This document shows positions 8,993-18,500 of a stretch of DNA of 64,000 nt, in pieces. Source of the DNA: JAAZGD01 sp034003765 (GTDB lineage Bacteria > Bacillota > Clostridia > Peptostreptococcales > Anaerovoracaceae); the NCBI GenBank assembly GCA_034003765.1, contig JAVEXZ010000004.1:1-64000 (forward strand), given 5' to 3'. Each line of letters starts with the position of its first letter. Position 1 is the first letter of the stretch. The position numbers and the translations under genes are program-made. The notes beneath the pieces are model-generated. The model did no database searches, was not told the origin of the DNA, and saw nothing but the letters and a program-made list of their open reading frames with translations.

Positions 8993-10132
8993 TTATTCAG
9001 CTGAGGCTTTCTTTAATTGATCCGCCTTATCAGTTTTTTCCCAAGGAAGATCAACATCGGTTCTTCCAAAATGTCCATATGCTGCCACCTTACGGTAGAG
9101 AGGGCGTCGCAATTCCAAACCATTGATAATACCAGCAGGTGTTAAATCAAAGTTTTCTCTCACTATAAGAGCTAGCTTATCGTCAGACAATTTACCAGTT
9201 CCGAAGGTATCAACCATAACAGAAACAGGTTCTGCAACACCAATTGCATAGGCTAACTGTATTTCTACTTTGTCTGCTAAATCTGCGGCTACAATATTTT
9301 TAGCTACATAACGTGCTGCATAGGATGCAGATCTGTCAACTTTTGTGGGATCTTTACCAGAAAAGGCACCTCCACCGTGTCGAGAATAACCACCATAGGT
9401 GTCAACAATTATTTTTCTTCCCGTTAATCCCGAATCACCATGGGGACCACCGATTACAAATCTGCCGGTTGGGTTAACCAAATATTTTGTGTCCTGGTCT
9501 AAAAGCCCTTGGGGTATAACTGGTTTGATTACCTTCTCTATAATGTCTTTCCTGATCTCTTCTAGGGTTACATCTGGGTCGTGTTGGGCAGATACTACAA
9601 CAGCATCTACTCTTTTAACCCCTCCCTCATCGTATTCCACAGTAACTTGCGTCTTTCCATCGGGTCTTAGATACTTAAGGGTACCATCTTTTCTTACCTT
9701 AGTTAGCTGTAGGGCCAATTTTTGTGCTAGGCTTATTGGCAGGGGCATAAGCTCAGGGGTCTCTTTACAAGCGAAACCAAACATCATACCTTGGTCTCCT
9801 GCACCACCAGGGTCTACTCCCATGGAAATATCTGCGGATTGTTCATCAATTGCAGTAAGCACTGCACAAGTATTCCCGTCAAAACCATATTCACTTTTGT
9901 TGTATCCAATTTCGCAGATAACTTCTCTAACTAATTTTGGTATATCAACATAACATGTTGTGCTGATTTCTCCCATTACCATGGCATAGCCTGTAGTAGT
10001 CGTAGCCTCCGCTGCTACTCTTCCGTAGGGGTCTTGTTCCAAAATCGCATCTAATATAGCGTCGGATATTTGGTCACACATCTTGTCTGGATGGCCTTCA
10101 GTAACTGATTCTGATGTAAAAAGTCTTTTCAT
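8993..10132 (-). CDS. metK: S-adenosylmethionine synthetase
   Basis: MetK makes S-adenosylmethionine from methionine and ATP in the cytoplasm. The 379-aa protein carries the GHPDKMCDQISD segment (residues 14-25), GGAGDQGMMFGF near 109-120, and the GGGAFSGKDPTKVDRSA loop. Length is slightly short but complete. The gene stands alone between its own SAM-I riboswitch leader and a terminator. Product SAM should therefore repress its own synthesis. SAM is also the cofactor of KamA encoded later in the window. Confidence 0.97.
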   Translation of the reverse strand: MKRLFTSESVTEGHPDKMCDQISDAILDAILEQDPYGRVAAEATTTTGYAMVMGEISTTCYVDIPKLVREVICEIGYNKSEYGFDGNTCAVLTAIDEQSADISMGVDPGGAGDQGMMFGFACKETPELMPLPISLAQKLALQLTKVRKDGTLKYLRPDGKTQVTVEYDEGGVKRVDAVVVSAQHDPDVTLEEIRKDIIEKVIKPVIPQGLLDQDTKYLVNPTGRFVIGGPHGDSGLTGRKIIVDTYGGYSRHGGGAFSGKDPTKVDRSASYAARYVAKNIVAADLADKVEIQLAYAIGVAEPVSVMVDTFGTGKLSDDKLALIVRENFDLTPAGIINGLELRRPLYRKVAAYGHFGRTDVDLPWEKTDKADQLKKASAE

Positions 10133-10167
10133 TTTGTTCCTCCTCGAATAACTACATAAAATAAAAA

Positions 10168-10188
10168 ACCACTTCTTTGAGAAGAGGT
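10168..10188 (-). terminator. Riboswitch-controlled terminator of metK
   Basis: On the minus strand ACCTCTTCT pairs with AGAAGTGGT (one mismatch) and is followed by TTTTTATTTT. It lies between the SAM aptamer and metK, the expression platform expected of an S-box. Confidence 0.85.
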
Positions 10189-10209
10189 AAATTTAATATA
10201 TCGCCTTTC

Positions 10210-10309
10210 CTCATCTCTCAGAGTCTTCACTCTGTAGGATTTAGCACCTTGGATTACATCCAGGTTGCCGGGTTTCATAGGGCCTAGTCCCTCTACCACT
10301 CTTGATAAG
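10210..10309 (-). promoter_or_regulatory. SAM-I (S-box) riboswitch
   Basis: Reading the minus strand, the conserved blocks appear in order: CTTATCAAGAG, GAGGGACTAGGCCC, ATGAAACCCGGCAACC, GGTGCTAAATCC and GAGAGATGAG. CTTATC and GATGAG close helix P1. This is the class that binds S-adenosylmethionine and terminates transcription when SAM is plentiful. It sits 35-180 nt upstream of metK with a terminator in between. Confidence 0.96.
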
Positions 10310-10329
10310 TCGTATTTAATTGTTATTCA

Positions 10330-10358
10330 ATTATGCCTTTGTTTTATGATATTGTCAA
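10330..10358 (-). promoter_or_regulatory. metK promoter
   Basis: On the minus strand TTGACA (10358-10353), 17 bp, CATAAT (10335-10330). Transcription should begin near 10323, just upstream of the S-box. Its -35 box overlaps the -35 box of the divergent promoter by five bases. Confidence 0.8.
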
Positions 10359-10380
10359 CCTAAAAAATATGGGATATAAT
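10352..10380 (+). promoter_or_regulatory. Promoter of the unknown protein gene, overlapping the metK promoter
   Basis: TTGTCA (10352-10357), 17 bp, perfect TATAAT (10375-10380). The predicted first transcribed base is about 10387, which is the A of an ATG codon. Confidence 0.8.
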
Positions 10381-10386
10381 TTGAAT

Positions 10387-11562
10387 ATGGCAAATAAAAA
10401 AAATCATACTTTCAAGGTTCTTCAAGGAGGCTTGTTGTCTCCCAAGGAAATCCTTTATCAGTTCGTATCTGCTTTTGTTACCAACACCCGATTAATGGGA
10501 GTGGAGGTGCTCTATATTCATTGGCGTGAAAAAACACTTTATGAAGAAGACTTTCATCAGTTCTTCTATTTTGACGGTGAGGAATATGGATTAGAAAACT
10601 ACGTGTCCTATATGGGAACTGACCAGCTAGAAATAGAAGCCATAGAAAACCTCTTGGCTGGTGGCCTTGGGGGAGAAAGAGTAGACCTTTCAGAACGCGA
10701 AGCCAGGTTTTTAGTTCAGGACTATATTCGTGGCAGCCAAAGGCTAGGGGTTAAGTTGCCTCTGGGCCATGAGGAATTCGCTTTTTTATCAAAACCCTTA
10801 ATAAGTATGGACCCCAAGGAACGCCGAAATTTATACCAAAAAGAATGCGCTCCCCTAGAGACCAAATACCAGCCAATTCATTACTTCTTGATGCGTGTAT
10901 TTGCTCGAGATTTTGAATATGCCGACTATCTCAGCAACCACAGTCTAAAGGAAAAAGATCTATACCCAGAACTAAGCCCTTGCACCCTGGTTAAAAATAC
11001 AATCGAGGAAGTTAAGGGAGAATATCTTTGCGAATCTCTCTTGGATGTTGAGGGCCAATATTATATTGCTGTGTCGGAAATTATTCTTAAAAATACTCTT
11101 ATAGGGGATTTTAAGAGACACAAACTTTTTCCTATAACGCCTTACGAGGCTGGGCTTTTAATCAACAGAATAGAATATATTACCTGTTATGATTTTTTTG
11201 CCGATAGTGATGTTATGGCAGAGGGATTGCCAAATTTTAATGCTCATCCCTTTATGACCACTTATGAAAAGGGTAAGCTCTTCATGCTTTATAACTCTCA
11301 CAACGATCACGTTAAAAACCCCATATTTAAAATTCACGAGGATGTTTATGGGTCATATTTTATCTCTGATTATGGGCAAATACTGGTCAGTTCCTTTATA
11401 CGTGACAACTTAAAAGAAATGGAACTGAAAATCGCCCTTAGTGATATGGCCATTGAACTTGTTCCGCAAGGTAGATTTGAGTTTAAGGAACCTGTTCTTT
11501 ACGAGTTTATTCAAGACGATATAGATGATTTCCTTGACTTTATCGACTTTTATAAAGAGTAA
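10387..11562 (+). CDS. Hypothetical protein, no family recognised
   Basis: A 391-aa protein if started at the ATG at 10387. I recognise no domain. It is soluble-looking, rich in aromatic and acidic residues, with no signal peptide or membrane segment, and ends in an acidic stretch (DDIDDFLDF). Start choice is unclear. The ATG at 10387 coincides with the predicted transcription start and has no ribosome binding site. An in-frame TTG at 10435 has an AAGGAGG site 4 nt upstream and would give 375 aa. A longer ORF start at 10333 lies inside the promoter and is unlikely. The next gene follows by 47 bp and may be co-transcribed. Confidence 0.75.
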   Translation: MANKKNHTFKVLQGGLLSPKEILYQFVSAFVTNTRLMGVEVLYIHWREKTLYEEDFHQFFYFDGEEYGLENYVSYMGTDQLEIEAIENLLAGGLGGERVDLSEREARFLVQDYIRGSQRLGVKLPLGHEEFAFLSKPLISMDPKERRNLYQKECAPLETKYQPIHYFLMRVFARDFEYADYLSNHSLKEKDLYPELSPCTLVKNTIEEVKGEYLCESLLDVEGQYYIAVSEIILKNTLIGDFKRHKLFPITPYEAGLLINRIEYITCYDFFADSDVMAEGLPNFNAHPFMTTYEKGKLFMLYNSHNDHVKNPIFKIHEDVYGSYFISDYGQILVSSFIRDNLKEMELKIALSDMAIELVPQGRFEFKEPVLYEFIQDDIDDFLDFIDFYKE

Positions 11563-11609
11563 ATATATATTTCTATTAATTTTTGCAAATGGATTGTGGA
11601 GGTAAAAAA

Positions 11610-12080
11610 ATGTTTAGAGAATTAAGAAGAAAAGACAAAAGTGTTTCTACTGAGGAAGCCATTAGCATCTTAGCTTCTCAAACCCACGGAGTCCTGGCAG
11701 TAAGTGGAGATGATGGTTACCCTTATGCAGTTCCAGTTAGTTATGTTTATGAGGATGGTAGGATACATTTTCACTGTTCCAATGTGGAAGGTCACAAATT
11801 GGCTGCCCTTAAAAAAGACCCCAAGGTTTCATTCTGTGTGGTTTCCAAAGACGATATAAAACCTGCAGACTTCTCTACTAAGTTTGCCAGTGCAATTGCT
11901 TTTGGTAAGGCTCGGATTATTGAGGATATGGAAGAGATGCATGGCCCCCTAATGCTGATACTGGAAAAATACTCCCCCGACTACATGGAAGACGGTAAGG
12001 AGTATATTGAAGAATGCAGAGGACAATTCTTGATAGTAACAATTGATATTGAACACCTAACAGGAAAAGCTCCAAAATAA
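11610..12080 (+). CDS. Pyridoxamine 5'-phosphate oxidase-fold flavoprotein (NimA-like)
   Basis: The 156-aa protein matches the split-barrel flavin-binding family that includes nitroimidazole-resistance protein NimA. Typical segments are HGVLAVSGDDGYPYAVPVSYVY (about residues 30-51), the FHCSNVEGHKLAALKKDPKVSF stretch, and GKARIIED. Members bind FMN, or in some cases heme. I chose the ATG at 11610 because GGAGGT lies 7 nt upstream; the TTG at 11583 has none. Substrate unknown. It ends 5 bp before the assembly gap. Confidence 0.85.
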   Translation: MFRELRRKDKSVSTEEAISILASQTHGVLAVSGDDGYPYAVPVSYVYEDGRIHFHCSNVEGHKLAALKKDPKVSFCVVSKDDIKPADFSTKFASAIAFGKARIIEDMEEMHGPLMLILEKYSPDYMEDGKEYIEECRGQFLIVTIDIEHLTGKAPK

Positions 12081-12085
12081 GCTTC

Positions 12086-12185
12086 NNNNNNNNNNNNNNN
12101 NNNNNNNNNNNNNNNNNNNNNNNNNNNNNNNNNNNNNNNNNNNNNNNNNNNNNNNNNNNNNNNNNNNNNNNNNNNNNNNNNNNNN
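12086..12185. other. Assembly gap (100 N)
   Basis: Exactly one hundred N bases. The round length suggests a placeholder for a gap of unknown size. It removes the C-terminus of the aldo/keto reductase and whatever separates the two convergent genes. Confidence 0.99.
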
Positions 12186-13237
12186 CCACAAGCAATGCAA
12201 GAAGATGCTATTCTTTCTTTTCCAAACCACATGTCATAATCTTTTTTAATTTTTTCATTGCCTTCAAATAGGTTCCATTGATTATACAAGTCTATAATTG
12301 CTGGAATATCAAGTTTTACCTGACAAGGTAGGCAATACTTACAAGCTGTGCAGGAGTATTCTATCAACTTGTTATATTCTCGTGATACTTTTTCGATTAT
12401 ATCTATTTCTTTTTTAGTTAGGGTATTCGCCTTAGCTGAAGACAAAATCTCCAGGTTCTCTTTGAGCTGGTCCATATTATGAACTCCCGACAAAATTGTA
12501 AGCACCTCTGGGAAGTCTGCAACCCACCTTAAAGCCCATTCAGCAGGAGATCTTTTGGTTTCCGACTCTTCCCAGAAAGCATTTATTTGAGGGGGTATAG
12601 AATCAGTCAGCTTGCCTCCCTTCAAAGGTTCCATAACAATAACAGGAATCCCTTTTTCACCAGCATACTTTAGACCCTTTATCCCAGCTTGAAATTCCCT
12701 GTCCATATAATTTAATTGTATTTGGCAAAAGTCCCAATTATATTCGTCTAACACTTCTTGAAATAAAGAGTATTCATCGTGAAAGGAAAATCCAATCTCT
12801 CCGATCCGTCCAGCCTTTTTTTGTTTTTCTAAAAATTCAATAATTCCAAACCTCTTTGCTCTTTTCCAAATAGCCCCTGTTATATTATGGACCAAGTAAA
12901 AGTCAATCCTATCTACCCCCAGCCTAGAAAACTGTTCTTCAAAGATATCCGCCATTTCTTTTTCATCTTTGGCTAACCAAACTGGCATCTTATCTGCCAG
13001 GATTACCTTGTCCCTATATCCATCTTTAAGTGCTTTTCCCACCGCGATTTCGCTCTCTCCTTGGTGATACATGTATGCAGTATCAACATAGTTAACACCA
13101 TGGTCTATGGCGTATCTGATCATCTCAATAGATTCTTCGTGATTCAATTTTCCGTCAGGATGAGTGGGCATTCTCATGGTTCCAAAACCTAATAGTGATA
13201 TTGCTTGTCCAGTCTTTTCATAAGTTCTATATTGCAT
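12186..13237 (-). CDS. Aldo/keto reductase with C-terminal ferredoxin-like Fe-S region (partial)
   Basis: About 350 residues are visible. The N-terminal TIM barrel has the AKR signature: GFGTMRMP, DTAYMYHQGESEIAVGKAL with its catalytic Asp/Tyr, a lysine near 83 (ADKMP), and HNI. After residue 285 come CTACKYCLPC and, just at the gap, SCIAC. These are the cysteine clusters of the predicted-oxidoreductase AKR subgroup that carries 4Fe-4S sites. The stop codon lies in the gap, so any apparent continuation past the N run is false. AAGGAGG precedes the ATG, and the start overlaps the upstream gene by 11 bp. Confidence 0.85.
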
Positions 13238-14318
13238 TTGGTTCCTCCTTGTTGATTCCTTTTGTTAGGTAAGTATTCATGCACCTACCAAATGTGGCAG
13301 CTTTTTCATTTATATCTCCAACTTTTAGTATACTTCCCGGATCATTTGCTGTTTCTAGAAGGGCAAAATTTGGGGGCAAGACAAAACTTTTATTCATGTT
13401 GATCCCACTTATAAGTTGTTGTGCCACCAAGTCTCCTCCGCTGTAACCAGAAACAACAATTGAAAAAAGCATTTTACCAGTAAAATCATTGCTTCTAAAA
13501 GGTGCTGTCATTCTATTAATAAATGCAGCCAAATTGGCTGATAGAGCATCATTATAATTAGCACAAACCATCATCAGCGCATTACACTCAATCATAGCTG
13601 GATATACTTGTTCCACCACAACCCCTCCATAAAAGCAGGAATTTTTTTCCCCGTAGTGAAGGCACATATTATAAGGGCAACCTATACAATCATATATTTC
13701 TCCATTGCGAAGGGACACTTCTTTGATTTCAATGTTGGCTAGTTCTTTTTCCACCATCTGCCAAAGTACAAGACTATTTGACTTGGAATAATTCCCAGCA
13801 TGAAGGACCAACAATTTTGGTTTGTCTTTTCCTTGAAGAGAAAAAGTTTGTAGCCTCTGGACCAAGTCTCGCCCTTGTTCTTCATAAGCTTCTTGTTTAG
13901 ATAATTTTTGGTTTTTTGCTAATATATTATAGTTCTGTAAATCTCTTGTAGCTTCAACAAGGGGCCTACCTATAAATGTGCACCCTGATGCGTTGGAGCT
14001 AAACACCAAGTGTCTCGCTGCGTCCTTTGTGTATAGCTCACTTTTACCATCAACTATTACCCCAGCTATTGAGCCCTTAAAGCAGTTGGGGTTAAGCCTA
14101 ATTTTTTTAAGAATTTGATACCAGGTAAGGTTGACCCCTGATTCACCAAGAGAAAGGGCAAATATTATTTTCTTGTTTGTGAAATCGGTGTTTTCAAACT
14201 CTTCTAGGCTTTCTACTAGTTGATAATTAATATCCACTAGAATTTTAGCTAAAAGCTCATTAAGCCTTCTGCTTTTATCTACTTGGGGACAAAGAGGTCT
14301 AAGAAGCACTGTTTCCAT
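13227..14318 (-). CDS. Flavodoxin-fold NAD(P)H-dependent oxidoreductase with extra N-terminal domain
   Basis: Residues about 165-340 resemble NADPH-dependent FMN reductases: KPKLLVLHAGNYSKSNS at the phosphate-binding loop, then CIGCPYNMCLHYGEKNSC with several cysteines, and ANYNDALSANLAAFINRM. The first 150 residues may be a degenerate flavodoxin-like domain without the FMN loop. Total 363 aa, longer than the usual single-domain enzymes (about 180-200). AAGGAGG lies 9 nt before the ATG. It sits between an LDH-like gene and the aldo/keto reductase, so a shared redox task is plausible. Substrate unknown. Confidence 0.75.
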   Translation of the reverse strand: METVLLRPLCPQVDKSRRLNELLAKILVDINYQLVESLEEFENTDFTNKKIIFALSLGESGVNLTWYQILKKIRLNPNCFKGSIAGVIVDGKSELYTKDAARHLVFSSNASGCTFIGRPLVEATRDLQNYNILAKNQKLSKQEAYEEQGRDLVQRLQTFSLQGKDKPKLLVLHAGNYSKSNSLVLWQMVEKELANIEIKEVSLRNGEIYDCIGCPYNMCLHYGEKNSCFYGGVVVEQVYPAMIECNALMMVCANYNDALSANLAAFINRMTAPFRSNDFTGKMLFSIVVSGYSGGDLVAQQLISGINMNKSFVLPPNFALLETANDPGSILKVGDINEKAATFGRCMNTYLTKGINKEEPNAI

Positions 14319-14332
14319 TATTTTTAGCCTCC

Positions 14333-15319
14333 TTATGCTAATTCCAAGAGGTCCCTATAGGAATCTCTTAATCTATTAAATAGCTCCTCTGGCAAAGGCA
14401 TTATTTCCATTTCTGTACCCCCTTGTGTAAGACAGTTTCTTTGGCCGAAATAGGCTCCCTTGGTGGTATCTCCCATGTAGATGGAACTATAATGCCACTG
14501 GTTTCTCAGGGTTTTTAGTATGGAAAGGGCTCCTGAAGACAAGGCTGGAGCTATGTATGGTTTATAGCCATTTTCTCTTGCAAGTAAATTAGCCCCTATG
14601 GTTAACTTGGTTAATTCAAGAGAAATTTCCTGGTCATATTTTTCAATGCTATTAGCCAATACCAAGCCCTTTCCATGAGGGCCAAAGGCTCTTCCTTCTA
14701 TTAGGTATAAAGCAAAGGCTGGGTCTTTTCTTGCATAGTAGGCTCCCCTGCTATTCATAACTCCTAAACCATAACCCCTAATTTGATCGGCTTTCCACTT
14801 GGGGTTCTCTTTCTTTGCGGCTAAGAAGCCCGCCTTACATAGAAGGTCTACAGGGTCAGACACCACAAAAAAAAGGCCTTTGAAGTCTGCTTTAGCACCT
14901 TCTACTGCAACTTCCTCTACCAGGGGTCGGTTCTTTTCCCATTGAGCCATACGAACATCTATTTTCTTTTCGCTTACAGGTGGGACACCTCTTGAAGCAC
15001 AAAATATAACTACATGGCATTGGAACAAATCTTCTCTTTTGACTTGATGGACAGGGGGAAAGTTATCCCCATCTAAAGGCCCTTCTATCTGGCCATATTC
15101 ACACTGAAACCTATCCATCTGTTTGGGGTCCATATCCCAAATACCAATGCTTTCAATCACATCCCCTCCCAAAAGGAAAAGACCGCTTAGGAGGGTGGCT
15201 CCCACATCACCCAGGGCAAAAATATTAACCTTTAATTTTTCCTTAGGCTCAAATGGATTGTAGTTTAGGGTTAATGTCTGGTCTACAAGGCCCTCTGTTA
15301 TATCCTTAATAGTATTCAT
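14333..15319 (-). CDS. Lactate/malate dehydrogenase-like NAD-binding protein
   Basis: The 328-aa protein starts with a Rossmann segment (FALGDVGATLLSGLFLLGG). It keeps counterparts of LDH/MDH landmarks: the CASRGVPP loop, VVSDPVDLL (for SNPVD), and FGPHGKG where LDH has the catalytic His of GEHGDS. It is divergent enough that lactate or malate should not be assumed. I chose the ATG at 15319 because GAGG lies 6 nt upstream; the longer ORF start lies inside a tandem repeat. It is the first of three consecutive redox genes on the minus strand. Confidence 0.72.
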   Translation of the reverse strand: MNTIKDITEGLVDQTLTLNYNPFEPKEKLKVNIFALGDVGATLLSGLFLLGGDVIESIGIWDMDPKQMDRFQCEYGQIEGPLDGDNFPPVHQVKREDLFQCHVVIFCASRGVPPVSEKKIDVRMAQWEKNRPLVEEVAVEGAKADFKGLFFVVSDPVDLLCKAGFLAAKKENPKWKADQIRGYGLGVMNSRGAYYARKDPAFALYLIEGRAFGPHGKGLVLANSIEKYDQEISLELTKLTIGANLLARENGYKPYIAPALSSGALSILKTLRNQWHYSSIYMGDTTKGAYFGQRNCLTQGGTEMEIMPLPEELFNRLRDSYRDLLELA

Positions 15320-15328
15320 ATTCGCCTC

Positions 15329-15514
15329 TTTCATTCTGCCAAGCTGACTTCTATCCTGACACACTGTTTTTTCATTCTGCCAAGCTGGCTTCTATTCTAC
15401 CAAGCTGACTTCTATTCTGACACACTGTTTTTTCATTCTGCCATACTGTCTTTTCATTCTGCCAAGCTGACTTCTATTCTGCCACGCTGTCTTTTCATTC
15501 TGCCAAGCTGTCTT
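15329..15514. repeat. Tandem repeat, unit 20-21 bp, about nine copies
   Basis: Diverged copies built around CATTCTGCCAAGCTG run from just upstream of the LDH-like start codon into the last codons of the giant gene. On the minus strand the unit encodes KDSLAE plus stop, the true C-terminus of the 1627-aa protein, so the array looks like repeated copies of that gene's 3' end. It fills the whole intergenic gap. Confidence 0.9.
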
Positions 15515-18500
15515 TTAGTCTTTTAAGCTTCTCTAGATCATTAGCTATATATACTGATGGTGCTAGATTTAAATCGTAGGATAGGCAGTCTCCGTGATCT
15601 GGAGATCTTGAAGAAATTACCACTTCCCCTAATCTCTTAAGTGTTAGGTTCTTGCCATACAGAACTTGGTACTCCTCTTCAAGAACCATTAAAATGTCTC
15701 TTGCATTCTCAAGACAAGTTTTGGAAAAGCGATAAACAGCCTCCTTTGAAGCCCCCGGTAAATACCCTGGAGCAACATAGGGTTGAACCAAATTAATTGA
15801 AGGCAAGATGCTTACGTTGCTTATAGGTTTTCGAGCCACGCTATCTCCCCCAACAAATGGATAAAGAGAAGACTCCACAAACCAAGCTTTAAGGTTAGCG
15901 ATAAAGTAGGCACTGGCTACCTTTCTCTTTTGTATGGTCATTAGGTCCTTTCCTCTTCCCGACAAGATTCCAACAATTATTTTCCGAATGTTCACCTTTT
16001 CTCCCTTGAAAATAGGGTCTAGCTCTCGAATACGATAGCCTTTGTGAAGTAAGTCGTCAACCAAAATTACGTCCCTATCAAATGACTTGATGGTGCGAAC
16101 CTGGTTAATCAATGGAGAGTAGTAGGGATATTCCCCTATTCGAAAACCCTTAATGTCAGGGGTAAATATTTTATCAGTATGGAGTGTTTTAGTAACAGTA
16201 TTGGGAACGGCCATTACCCTTAAAATCTTTCCAAAAGGCACACACATATAGGGGCCCAAAATTTTGTCTTGGGATGTTTCGCTGGAAACTTTGTTTTCAA
16301 CAGTTATCATTTTCACAAGTTTGTGGTGAAGCACCCCTGCATTAAATGAAATAACCAGGTTGCCAGGATATAGCAAGGTTAAGGACCTTTGCAGGTTCTT
16401 GTGGGCCCTATCCATAACATTTAAAACCCTAGGGTTTCGATTCAGTGGGTCCTTTATTGTTGTTTCAATATTTTGAAGGAGGCTGATAGGCGCTTTCATG
16501 TCCACCATGTATATATTCATCCCCTCTTTGGCAGGAGCTTTGACAAAGCCCTGTCTCAAGAGAACTTCAAAAACCTTTCTATTCAGAGGTCCACTTTGAC
16601 GACGATGGTAGACAGCATAACCATAATCTTCTCTTAAACAAGCTGCTAATAATTCTGTTAGTAAAAGCTGGGGAAGGTCGCGTATTTCTGTCTGCTCTAA
16701 AAAATATAGGCAGCTTACCACAGCTATTTTGCCCGTTGCTTTTTCTCTAAGATGAGCGGTGGTCTCAAGGTCCTTAAATTCTCCGAAAAGATCACCCTTT
16801 TCTTTGTTCTGATAACCTCCTACACCAACTATTTTGCTGTCAGGTAGGGCATCTCTCACAAGAACAATATTTGTTTTCTCATCCATTAAGTAGTCTTTTA
16901 ACCGTCCTAGTTTTGGGTTCTTGCCAAAAAGGTCCCCATCGATTTCTTCTACTAGTTCTTTGTTTCCCCCTTTTGCCTCTTCTATAGTTATACCTTTTGT
17001 CTGCATTATCAATTTGTACTGAGGTTCTCTCAGGTATAGGCTGTTATCATAGATAAAATTCTGGGCTACATTATCAATTAGGTTGGAGATGTCTCTATTA
17101 TAGTCAATGTTTTCTCTTATTTGGGTTGAGCTTATATCTTCCAGATAAGTTGGCAACTTCAGTTGAACAATGTCACCCTGAATACCTTCTAAGGCCTGCT
17201 GCAACTTATTCTCTTCACATTTGCCCAAGACTATGCTTTCTCTTTTAAATACTATGTGGTTGAATTTGTGAATTGAATTCTCAGAGGCAGCTTTTCTATA
17301 TGAAGATGCATAAACAAGAACATCGCTACCGACTACTATGTAGAGATCGTGGTGGGGCAACATCTCTTTTAATCGTTCTAAATCTCCGTCATTGGAAATA
17401 TTCACAGGAACACTATCTGGGAATATATATACATGTCTTTCGTCTGCAACAGACATGGTAATAATTTTTCGTCTTACCATTCTTGGCTGAGTCTTTTTTG
17501 ACCAAGAAAATTCGTCTAAAGCCAGATAAACCTCAAAGCCCAGGTCCCTTATTTCACGAACAATAGCTTTGTGACTCAGTGAAAAGGGATCAAATGTCCC
17601 TGGGAAAAATGCAACCTTACGAGGAGGTTCGGGATTAGCAATTTCATGATAAAAATGATAGTTCTTTATAAATCTATAAATATTATTCAATGAGGCCGCA
17701 TTATTATAAAAAGCAAGTCCCACCTCTGGCTGATCCATTAAAAGTGTCAACATCTTTTTATTCACCACCCGGAAAATCGATGCTTTTTCTTCTAATCTCA
17801 GGTCCTCATTGCCAAAAATATATTGACCTATAACTTCAAAGGCCTCTTGGCTAACCACCTCACGATAATTTGCAAGGCCCTTTAATAGTATCCCTAAAAG
17901 CCTCTCTTGCCTGGCCTGATTAACCCCTTCTTCTTCCTGGAATCGCTCCTTATATTGGGGGTACTTTGTAACCATAATTCCCACAGTATCTAGGGCTACT
18001 GAACTAATTCTGTCATTGGTTGACTCAGTCTGTTTTGTTACTTCCTTAATGAATTCGTCCAATTCATTGGGGTGTAGGTACAAGCTCATTTCCCCTAAAT
18101 ACTCGGGAATATATTTGGAGAATTGGTATTCCCCAATCTCTAGACCTCGCATAAGTTCTATTACCACTTCGTTCCTTTCATCTAAAGGCAAGTGGCTAAT
18201 GACGTTAAGGAGTGCTTTACCCGCACTGTGACGAACCGTTACTTTTTCACTGACCTTTAACAAGTTGGAGAGATGGGTTGTAATATGTAGGAGCTCCCCT
18301 TCTTCCCCTTTGTTTAGTCGTTCCAGAAGTAGTTCGATATTTACTGCTTTTACCACCCAGGGGGTATCCACCTTAAGATTTTCTAAGAAAACATTTGAAA
18401 TTCCTTGGGAGTGCTTGCCAAATACTTTTTCACATTTACCAGCCTCCTCTTCTCTTCCCCCAATAAGGGAAAATATCTTATACTTTAAGTAGGTTCCACT

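Noticed and set aside
9399..9953. 184-aa ORF opposite metK
   Set aside because: It is the antisense shadow of a strongly conserved gene, with no ribosome binding site or recognisable domain.
11917..12195. ORFs running through the N gap
   Set aside because: Their continuity depends on unknown bases; the sense frame to the left belongs to the PPOX-fold gene on the other strand.
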